NCBI RefSeq assembly: GCF_000013085.1
Contig: NC_007643.1
Location: forward strand, 1 to 64,000
Origin: Rhodospirillum rubrum ATCC 11170
Lineage (GTDB): Bacteria; Pseudomonadota; Alphaproteobacteria; Rhodospirillales; Rhodospirillaceae
Length of the DNA stretch: 64,000 nt
Direction of reading: 5' to 3'
The notes under the pieces were generated by a model. The model did no database searches. It was not told the DNA's origin and worked only from the letters and a program-made list of their open reading frames with translations. Every line of letters begins with the position of its first letter. The stretch's first letter is position 1. Position numbers and translations under genes: made by a program. This document shows positions 57,480 to 64,000 of this stretch, piece after piece.

Positions 57480-57519
57480 ACGGGTCTTCCTGTATTGGAT
57501 CCGTTACCCAAAGGCGGCG

Positions 57520-57566
57520 CCGGACGGGTGTTGCCCCGGTTTTCGGGGACCGTCCGTTATTTTTTT
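57520..57566 (+). terminator. Orphan plus-strand terminator-like hairpin upstream of pccB
   Basis: CGGACGG and CCGTCCG flank an inner GCCCC/GGGG pair, followed by TTATTTTTTT. The orientation fits a plus-strand transcript, but no plus-strand gene is upstream of it. The remaining region to dxs (57567-58116) is GC-rich with no supported gene. Confidence 0.45.
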
Positions 57567-58116
57567 AAAAAAGACGCGCCGTCTTCCCTCTTGTCCTTCT
57601 TCCCTCGCCCCGGGAGTCCACGACGCCCGACCGCGCGTCCCACCCGGAAGGGAAGGGCTCGCCACGGTGATGTCAGGAACGATCGTCTTGAGACCGGATG
57701 CAGATTTCTACCTTGAAATCAGACCGTTAAGCGAAAACCGGGACCGGTTTGGCAGGCTTTGCGGTGCGGGGGCGCCGGGCAGCCAACCCCTGTTCCCAGG
57801 GCTGACGGAAGCGAGTGCAGTATAACTACCGCCAGACGGGCAAACCAGTCCTTCCTATCGGCCCTTTCCATCTTCATGGTGTGGACTTTCCATTTATTAC
57901 CCGATCTTCCACTCCTCCCGCCGCCCTTGGCGCGGTCTAAGCATGCCTGCCCCTTCCCTTTTCGGGCCTGAACCTCGCTTGCCTCGACGAGTTCGGATCG
58001 CCTAGGATAAGAGCTTGCGCGCCGTTGCCCGTTTCGTCGTCGACCGCAAAAGCTGAAGCCCCCCGGGGGTGTTTCCCCCCGTCAAGGGACGGTTTTCATA
58101 CGAGGAGAATTCCGCC

Positions 58117-60054
58117 GTGACATCGAGACCGATAACGCCGCTTTTGGACACGATCCGCGGTCCTTCGGACACACGGGGTCTTTCGGTGGCGCAGCTGGAG
58201 CAGCTGGCGCGCGAAGTGCGGGCGGAAATGATCGATGCGGTCTCGGTGACCGGCGGTCATCTGGGCTCGGGGCTTGGGGTGGTCGAGCTGACGGTGGCCC
58301 TCCATCACGTGTTCGACACCCCCGACGACCGCATCATCTGGGATGTCGGCCATCAGTGCTATCCCCACAAGATCCTGACCGGGCGGCGCGATCGCATCCG
58401 CACCCTGCGCCAGGGCGGCGGGCTGTCGGGCTTCACCCTGCGCGAGGAAAGCCCCTATGACCCCTTCGGCGCCGGGCATTCCTCGACCTCGATCTCGGCG
58501 GGTCTGGGCATGGCCATCGGCTCGGCCCTGGCCGGCGACGCCCGCGACGTGGTGGCGGTGATCGGCGACGGCTCGATGAGCGCGGGCATGGCCTATGAGG
58601 CGATGAACAATGCCGGGGCGGCCAAATCGCGGCTGATCGTCATCCTCAACGACAACGACATGTCGATCGCCCCGCCGGTGGGGGCGATGAGCGCCTATCT
58701 GTCGCGGCTGCTCAGTTCGAAAAGCTGGCTGTCGATCCGCACCCTGGCCAAGGAGATCGTCGCCCGCCTGCCCGACGCCCTGGAGCGCACGGCCAAGCGG
58801 GCCGAGGAATACGCCCGCGGCATGGTGACGGGCGGCGGCACGCTGTTCGAGGAGCTGGGCTTTTATTACGTCGGGCCGATCGACGGCCATCGCATGGACC
58901 ATCTGGTGCCGGTGCTGCGCAACGTGCGCGAGGCCGGGCGCGATGGTCCGGTGCTGATCCACGTGGTGACGCAAAAGGGCAAGGGCTATGCCCCGGCCGA
59001 GAACGCGCCCGACAAATACCACGGCGTGTCGCGCTTCAACGTGGTGACCGGGGTTCAGGAAAAGGCCAAGCCGCAGGCGCCGTCCTATACGGCGGTGTTT
59101 GGCAAGCAGCTGGTGGCGGCGGCGGCCAAGGACCATCGGATCGTCGGGGTGACGGCGGCGATGCCCGGCGGCACCGGCCTTGACAAGCTGGCCACGGCCT
59201 ATCCGCAGCGCTGCTTCGATGTCGGCATCGCCGAACAGCACGCCGTGACCTTCGCCGCCGGTCTGGCCTGCGAGGGGCTGAAGCCCTTCGTCGCCCTCTA
59301 TTCCAGCTTTTTGCAGCGCGGCTATGATCAGGTGGTCCACGACGTGGTCTTGCAGAAGCTGCCGGTGCGCTTCGCCATCGACCGCGCCGGGTTCGTCGGC
59401 GCCGACGGGGCGACCCATGGCGGCGTCTTCGACATGGCCTTCCTCGGCTGCCTGCCCAATCTGGTGGTGATGTGCGCCGCCGACGAGGCCGAGCTGGCGC
59501 GCATGGTGGTGACGGCGGCCGGCCATGACAGCGGCCCGATCGCCCTGCGCTATCCGCGCGGCGAGGGCGTGGGGGTGGAGATCCCCGAGGATCCCCAACC
59601 TTTGGCGATCGGCAAGGGCCGCATCGTGCGCGAGGGCAAGGGCGTGGCCCTGCTATCGATCGGCACCCGGCTGCAGTCGTGCCTGGAGGCTTGCGAGATC
59701 CTGGCGGCGCGCGGCCTGACGCCGACGGTGGCCGACGCCCGCTTCCTCAAGCCCTTCGACGAGGAACTGGTGGCCGATCTCGCCGCCCGCCACGAGGTGC
59801 TGATCGTCGTCGAGGAAGGCGCGATCGGCGGCTTCGGCGCCCATGTCGCCACTTGGCTGACCAACCAGGGCCTGCTCGACGGCGGCCTCAAGCTGCGCGC
59901 CCTGCATATCCCCGACCGCTTCTTCGAGCACGACGCGCCCGAGGTCCAATGCGCCAAGGCCGGCATCGACGCCCAGGCCATCACCACCGCCGTCCTCGAC
60001 GCCCTCAAGCTTGAAACCAGCGCCACCATCGACGCCGGCGCCCTGAAGGCGTAA
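58117..60054 (+). CDS. dxs: 1-deoxy-D-xylulose-5-phosphate synthase
   Basis: Dxs condenses pyruvate and glyceraldehyde 3-phosphate in the first step of the MEP isoprenoid pathway. This gene would supply precursors for hopanoids, carotenoids and quinones. The 645-residue protein has the thiamin diphosphate site ([16 protein letters not shown]), [14 protein letters not shown], the [17 protein letters not shown] segment and the C-terminal transketolase domain. GTG 58117 is preferred because GAGGAG lies 9 bases upstream; the frame is open 16 codons further left. It is divergent from pccB and precedes the MlaA-like gene on the opposite strand. Confidence 0.95.
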   Translation: MTSRPITPLLDTIRGPSDTRGLSVAQLEQLAREVRAEMIDAVSVTGGHLGSGLGVVELTVALHHVFDTPDDRIIWDVGHQCYPHKILTGRRDRIRTLRQGGGLSGFTLREESPYDPFGAGHSSTSISAGLGMAIGSALAGDARDVVAVIGDGSMSAGMAYEAMNNAGAAKSRLIVILNDNDMSIAPPVGAMSAYLSRLLSSKSWLSIRTLAKEIVARLPDALERTAKRAEEYARGMVTGGGTLFEELGFYYVGPIDGHRMDHLVPVLRNVREAGRDGPVLIHVVTQKGKGYAPAENAPDKYHGVSRFNVVTGVQEKAKPQAPSYTAVFGKQLVAAAAKDHRIVGVTAAMPGGTGLDKLATAYPQRCFDVGIAEQHAVTFAAGLACEGLKPFVALYSSFLQRGYDQVVHDVVLQKLPVRFAIDRAGFVGADGATHGGVFDMAFLGCLPNLVVMCAADEAELARMVVTAAGHDSGPIALRYPRGEGVGVEIPEDPQPLAIGKGRIVREGKGVALLSIGTRLQSCLEACEILAARGLTPTVADARFLKPFDEELVADLAARHEVLIVVEEGAIGGFGAHVATWLTNQGLLDGGLKLRALHIPDRFFEHDAPEVQCAKAGIDAQAITTAVLDALKLETSATIDAGALKA

Positions 60055-60080
60055 AAATCACCCTTCGCTGTATTCATTAA

Positions 60081-60119
60081 GAAAAGGGCCGCATCCCGGG
60101 GATGCGGCCCTTTTCCAAT
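60081..60119. terminator. Bidirectional terminator after dxs
   Basis: GAAAAGGGCCGCATCC and its complement flank CGG, giving a 16-bp stem with A and T runs on both sides. It lies in the short gap between dxs and the convergent MlaA-like gene and can serve both. Confidence 0.85.
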
Positions 60120-60138
60120 TCAAGAAGGCTAAAACGCC

Positions 60139-61059
60139 TTACTGGGGATCGTCGACGTGGGAGAAGTAATCGATATTGGCTTCTTCCGAGTCGGGGGTCT
60201 CGATGTTTTTGACCTTCGCCCGGCGCATCTGGGTGTAGAGGCTGCGCATCGTGGCGTAATAGTCGAGAGAGGTCTCGCGCAACGAGTCCATCTCGTTCAC
60301 ATGACCGCCGTATTCATTGGAGAAGGTACCATACATGCGGCCGGCGCTGATCGCCGTGGTGCCGACCCAGAATAGCGGATCGGTGACCGTATCGACGCCC
60401 CGGCCGATGCCGTCGCGCGGGTTGGACGGGCCCAGCAGCGGCAGGACGAGATAGGGGCTGTCGCCGACGCCGTAGGTGCCCAGGGTCTGGCCGAAATCCT
60501 CGTCGTGCTTGGCCATGCCATAGTCTTCGGCGACATCGATCAAGCCGAGGACGCCCGTGGTGGAATTGATGGCGAAGCGCTTGGTGGTGGTCCAGGCCCG
60601 GTCGAATTCGCCCTGAAGCAGGTCGTTGACCAGGATCACCGGCGAGGTGAGGTTGTGAAGGAAGTTGTCGACGGTATCCTTGCCTTCCTGCGGCAGCACC
60701 ATATAGGGCGCGATCCACGGACGGGCGAAGGTATAGACAACGTCATTGACGGAAAAGACGTAGCGATTCCACGGTTCGAGAGGATCGCTGACGGCGCCTT
60801 CCTGCCCCGCGTTGATCTGGGTCTTGCCCTGCTGCGCCGGCTGGGCCTGGGCAAGCTGGGACGAGGGGGCGAATTGGGCGTCGGTGGTCGGTTCGGCGGC
60901 GGCGAACTGCACGGCCCCTTTGTCGACCGAGGCGGCATTGGCGGAGGATGACTCGTCAACGCCGGCGCAGGCGGTCAGGGACATCAGGGCAAGCACTGTC
61001 ACGCCCCCCATCGAACGGCCCCCGAGGCGGTGCGTGATGTCTTTGATCGGGTCGGTCAT
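60139..61059 (-). CDS. mlaA: MlaA/VacJ-type lipoprotein
   Basis: MlaA is an outer-membrane lipoprotein that removes mislocalised phospholipids from the outer leaflet as part of the Mla system. The 306-residue protein has a signal peptide with the lipobox LTAC (Cys31), a Gln/Ala-rich spacer, and the VacJ domain (DPLEPWNRYVFSVNDVVYTFARP, GEFDRAWTTTKRFAINSTTGVLGL, GDSPYLVLPLLGPSNPRDG). ATG 61059 is used because TGGAAG lies 6 bases upstream; the frame is open further left without lipoprotein features. It is divergent from the MlaC/HpnM-like gene. Confidence 0.92.
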   Translation of the reverse strand: MTDPIKDITHRLGGRSMGGVTVLALMSLTACAGVDESSSANAASVDKGAVQFAAAEPTTDAQFAPSSQLAQAQPAQQGKTQINAGQEGAVSDPLEPWNRYVFSVNDVVYTFARPWIAPYMVLPQEGKDTVDNFLHNLTSPVILVNDLLQGEFDRAWTTTKRFAINSTTGVLGLIDVAEDYGMAKHDEDFGQTLGTYGVGDSPYLVLPLLGPSNPRDGIGRGVDTVTDPLFWVGTTAISAGRMYGTFSNEYGGHVNEMDSLRETSLDYYATMRSLYTQMRRAKVKNIETPDSEEANIDYFSHVDDPQ

Positions 61060-61426
61060 AGGGCTTCCATTCGAAAGAGGTATGGCGGTAAACAGACGGA
61101 CAACTAAAAAAAGCGGCGAAAAAATGCGGATACGCCGAAACGGAAACGGGGCCAAAACGGCTTCGCCGGCCAAGATCGGCGCTGCTGGCACAAAAGAGCG
61201 CCTCGACTCGGCGGTTCGTTCGGAACGGCCCCGAATTTGCCTGTTGGACGCTGGGGTTGTTACGGCAGTCCCTTGGCGACATTTACGCTTTTCCCCAGAT
61301 TGGAGCAATAGCGATGCGGATAGGTGTGGGAAAGACGGCGCATCTGTTGCCAAAATGCCGCCCTAATCCCTTCCTACCGTTGCGCACCCGGGCCTATCCC
61401 GCCCCCCCTCGCAGAAGGCGCCCTTT
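61060..61426. other. Divergent gap between MlaA-like and HpnM-like genes
   Basis: This 367-base region must contain the promoters of both lipid-transport genes. It includes an A-rich stretch (ACTAAAAAAAGCGG) near 61103. I see no gene and no convincing operator. Confidence 0.35.
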
Positions 61427-62065
61427 ATGAGTGTTCATCCCGGTCGTTCGCCCTTTTCGCTGGTCGTCTTTCCGCTGATCTTTGGGGTGCTGCTGGTCTT
61501 TAGCCAGGCGGTTCGAGCCGATGAGACGCCGAGCCAGCGCATCGAGGCCTACCACGGAACGCTTTTGCAAGTGATGAAGGAGGCCAAGACGCTTGGGGTG
61601 GCGGGGCGATTCGATCGCATCGATCCGGCCGCGCGCGCCACCTTCGATTTCGATCGGATGGCGGCGCTGGTCGCCGGACCGTCCTGGCGCGACGCCTCGG
61701 CGGCGGCCCGGGCGCGCTTGACCGAGGCCTTCACCCGCATGAGCGTGATGACCTATGCCAAGCGCTTCACCGGCTATTCCGACGAGCGCTTCGAAACCCT
61801 GGGCGAGGAGCCGGGGCCGCGCGGCACCACCTTGGTGCGCACCCACATCGTCTCGTCGTCGATGGAAGCCGTCGATCTGATCTATGTCATGGTCGGCGGC
61901 AAGGGGGCGCCCTGGCGAGTGGTCGATATCCTGCTCAAGGGCAGCATCAGCGAACTGGCGGTCCGCCGCTCGGAATACGCCGCCCTGCTGTCCTCGGGTG
62001 GCGTCGACGCCCTGTCCCAAGCCCTGGAAACCCAGACCGCCGCCCTTCTCAAGGCCGGCGGCTGA
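61427..62065 (+). CDS. MlaC/HpnM-type periplasmic lipid-transport protein
   Basis: A 212-residue precursor with a signal peptide (VVFPLIFGVLLVFSQAVRA) and an MlaC-like fold (toluene-tolerance Ttg2 family) that binds phospholipid or hopanoid in the periplasm. Segments such as FDRIDPAARATFDFDRMAALVAG, MTYAKRFTGYSDERF and WRVVDILLKGSISELAVRRSEY fit the family. Its neighbour on the right is the hopanoid transporter gene hpnN, so HpnM is the more likely name, but the mlaA-like neighbour also fits MlaC. A 38-bp repeat array separates it from hpnN. Confidence 0.8.
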   Translation: MSVHPGRSPFSLVVFPLIFGVLLVFSQAVRADETPSQRIEAYHGTLLQVMKEAKTLGVAGRFDRIDPAARATFDFDRMAALVAGPSWRDASAAARARLTEAFTRMSVMTYAKRFTGYSDERFETLGEEPGPRGTTLVRTHIVSSSMEAVDLIYVMVGGKGAPWRVVDILLKGSISELAVRRSEYAALLSSGGVDALSQALETQTAALLKAGG

Positions 62066-62083
62066 TCGGGGTCAGGCCCCCAC

Positions 62084-62255
62084 GCGCCGGCTTGCGCCGT
62101 CGCCAGGGGACCGAGTTCAGAGCGACGGCTTGCGCCGTCGCCAGGGGACCGAGTTCAGAGCGCCGGCTGACGCCGTCGCCAGGAGGCCGAGTTCAGAGCG
62201 ACGGCTGGCGCCGTCGCCAGGAGGCCGAGTTCAGAGCGACGGCTGGCGCCGTCGC
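62084..62255. repeat. 38-bp tandem array, each unit an 8-bp stem hairpin
   Basis: Units begin at 62084, 62122, 62160, 62198 and 62236; the fifth stops after 20 bases. Each contains GCGACGGC or a near variant, a 4-base loop (TTGC, TGAC or TGGC) and GCCGTCGC, then a spacer of about 18 bases ending AGTTCAGA. The last unit encodes the final residues and stop of hpnN, so the array probably grew from the hpnN 3' end. Units 1 and 3 carry GCGCCGGC, which weakens the stem. Confidence 0.85.
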
Positions 62256-64000
62256 TCGGGCCAAAGCGCCACCAGGGCCGGCAGGAAGGCCAGGGTGCAG
62301 AGCAGGCTGAGGCCAAGGGCGATGGTCAGCAAGATGCCCATGCTGGCCGTGCCCGGATGGCTTGACAGCGCGATCGATCCGAAAGAGGCGATGGTGGTGA
62401 AGGCGCTGAACATCACCGCCCGCGGCGTGCTGCTGGCCAGGGCCGTTCCCGAATCGCGCTCCTCGCGGGTGCGTTCGACCACATAGATCCCCCCCGAGAC
62501 GCCCAGCCCGACCAGCAGCGGCAGGACGATGACATTGGCGAAGTTGAAGGCTTGACCGGCCAGCACCGAGGCGCCGATGGTCAGCGTCCCGGCCAGGATG
62601 ACCGGCGCGAAGATCAGGACGACGGCGCGGCCCGAGCGCAGGCTGATCGCCAGCATGATGGCGATCAGCACCGCCGAGATCGCCGCGGCTTCAACAAAGG
62701 CGCCCATCACCGTGCGCCCGGCTTCGATGATCAGCACCGGGGCGCCGGTGGCGTCGGGGGCCACCGTGCGCACGGCTTCGACGAACCGGGCCAGGGTGGC
62801 GTAATCGCGTGCGGTGGCGCGGGGGAAAACCTCCAGCCGCGCCCGACCGTCGGCGGCCATGTAGCGCCGGCGCAGTTCGGGTGGGATATCGTCGGCGCTG
62901 ACCGGCTGGGCGTTCAGGCCATCGCGGAACAGGGCCAACTGGTGGGCGAGGCCGTCAAGCAGGCGGTCGTCAAGGGCGCGCAGCAAGGCGGTGTCATTGG
63001 GCAGCGACGACAGCGCCGCCGCCAGCCGCCCGGCCGCCGTGGCCAGCGGGCCGCTGCCCTGCGAGGTCTGGGCCAGCCGGCGGGCCAAATGGTCGCGGGC
63101 GGCGGCGAGATCGGGCGCGCTCGGCGGGTCGCGCGGGTCGACCGACAGCGAGGGGCCGAGGACGAAGGCCAGATCATCGATCACCGCCAGCTTGGCGTCC
63201 TGATCGGCGGGCACCAGGGCGGGCAGCGAGGCGACGCCGCGCACCTCGGGCAGGGCCTTGAGCGCCTCGGTCAGCACCGCCGCTTGGCTGGCATTGGCGG
63301 CCAGGACGTTGATCGAATAGGGGTCGAGCCCGGGGTCGCCCATGATGTCAAGCAAGGTCGCCACCGATTCCGTGCGCGGATCCTTGAGATTGAGCGGATC
63401 GAAATCGAAGCGGGCCCGGGGCAGCAAGGCCAGGGCGCCGATCGCCAGCACGACGAAGAGGCCGAGCACGACGCGCGGATGGCGGCGCGGCACCTGGGCC
63501 AGACCGCTGGTCGGCCGGCTTTCGGACCGCCAGTTGCCCCGGGGCTTGGCCGGCATCAGGGTCATCAACGAGGCCAGGGTCGACTGATTGATCAGCAGGG
63601 CGATGAACATGCCCACACCCGAGATCAGGCCCAACTGGGCCAGCCCCAGGTAATCGGTGGGCAGGAAGGCGAAGAAGGCGAAGGCGGCGGCGAGGGCGAC
63701 CAGGAACTGGGACCGTCCGGCGCCGCGCGCCGCGCCCTCCAGGGCCAGACCGTTTTCCAGCCCGCGATCGCGGCCCTCGCGGTAGCGCAGCCCGAAATGG
63801 ATGCCGAAATCGACCGACAGGCCGATGAACAGCACGGCGAAGGCCACCGAGATCAGATTGAGGGTACCCACCGCCGCCGCGGCGAACCCGATGGTCATCA
63901 GCAAGCCGGCGCCCATGGTCATCAGCGTGGCGAAGATCAGCCGCCCCGAGCCTAAGCCGACGGCGAGGATGATGGCGACCAGGACCGTGGTGACCAGCCC
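62231..64000 (-). CDS. hpnN: HpnN, MMPL/RND-family hopanoid transporter (5' end outside window)
   Basis: The 589 visible residues are the C-terminal part of a large polytopic RND/MMPL protein. It has many membrane spans (VGTLNLISVAFAVLFIGLSVDFGIHFG, GVGMFIALLINQSTLASLM, VVLGLFVVLAIGALALLP) and a large periplasmic loop, then LLVGLGVSGGIYVVERTREE and STPRAVMFSAFTTIASFGSIAL. HpnN moves hopanoids to the outer membrane. The name rests on fold, the MlaC/HpnM-like neighbour and nearby dxs. The N-terminus lies beyond the right edge, where a hopanoid cluster probably continues. Confidence 0.82.
   Translation of the reverse strand, partial: GLVTTVLVAIILAVGLGSGRLIFATLMTMGAGLLMTIGFAAAAVGTLNLISVAFAVLFIGLSVDFGIHFGLRYREGRDRGLENGLALEGAARGAGRSQFLVALAAAFAFFAFLPTDYLGLAQLGLISGVGMFIALLINQSTLASLMTLMPAKPRGNWRSESRPTSGLAQVPRRHPRVVLGLFVVLAIGALALLPRARFDFDPLNLKDPRTESVATLLDIMGDPGLDPYSINVLAANASQAAVLTEALKALPEVRGVASLPALVPADQDAKLAVIDDLAFVLGPSLSVDPRDPPSAPDLAAARDHLARRLAQTSQGSGPLATAAGRLAAALSSLPNDTALLRALDDRLLDGLAHQLALFRDGLNAQPVSADDIPPELRRRYMAADGRARLEVFPRATARDYATLARFVEAVRTVAPDATGAPVLIIEAGRTVMGAFVEAAAISAVLIAIMLAISLRSGRAVVLIFAPVILAGTLTIGASVLAGQAFNFANVIVLPLLVGLGVSGGIYVVERTREERDSGTALASSTPRAVMFSAFTTIASFGSIALSSHPGTASMGILLTIALGLSLLCTLAFLPALVALWPERRRQPSL

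Noticed and set aside
62084-62255. CRISPR array
   Set aside because: The units are contiguous and near-identical, without unique spacers, and each is itself a hairpin. No cas gene is present.

Overview
The window is high-GC DNA from an alphaproteobacterium. The best fit is Rhodospirillum rubrum or a close relative in the Rhodospirillaceae. That identification is inference from gene order (dnaA-dnaN-recF-gyrB at the left edge, a kdsD-lptCAB-rpoN-ptsN run, a complete ccmABCDEFGHI operon, dxs beside hopanoid-transport genes) and protein character; no database search was possible. Nearly all of it is chromosomal core. No prophage, insertion sequence, CRISPR array or rRNA operon is visible.

Layout. 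1-6770: dnaA, dnaN, recF, gyrB. 6904-8754: a HigB/HigA-type toxin-antitoxin pair lying between two almost identical 40-bp terminators. 8763-9414: a 36 percent histidine protein and a 68-residue unknown. 9673-15721 (minus): ptsN, rpoN and the LPS-transport operon kdsD-lptC-lptA-lptB, with 4-base overlaps between consecutive genes up to lptB. 16232-19341: an RNase D-like exonuclease, tRNA-Leu(CAG), an NDUFA9-like NAD(P)-binding protein and uppP. 19695-25750: gltD and gltB for ammonium assimilation. 25849-27766: an ohrR-gpx peroxide module and a GST-family protein resembling the division factor FzlA. 27937-32333: a small membrane protein, a DegP/HtrA protease, two unknown genes and mtgA.

32500-35720 looks like a small acquired block: divergent LysR regulator and MBL hydrolase/tautomerase/unknown operon, AT-richer spacers, and a decayed BrnT-like toxin fragment at its left edge. 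35787-43508 is the cytochrome c maturation operon (minus), followed by a cytochrome c'-type gene. 44634-48683 holds an acidic unknown protein and a lipid A/fatty-acid set (LpxD, a dedicated acyl carrier protein, a ketoacyl-ACP synthase), then a DUF523 protein. 48770-57479 (minus) holds an ABC-F ATPase, a LysE/RhtB exporter, three genes resembling a biotin-dependent decarboxylase without its beta subunit, and pccA/pccB. 58117-64000 holds dxs, an MlaA-like lipoprotein, an HpnM/MlaC-like protein and the 3' part of hpnN, probably the edge of a hopanoid region.

Unexplained structure includes a dispersed palindromic repeat family in intergenic gaps (copies near 6772, 18443, 25820 and 48741), a related hairpin (15764 and 48707), and a 38-bp tandem array of hairpins at 62084-62255. 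These, the terminator-flanked toxin-antitoxin insertion, the incomplete decarboxylase and the LpxD/ACP/KAS set are the points most worth checking. I found no clear evidence of a wholly new multi-gene system.
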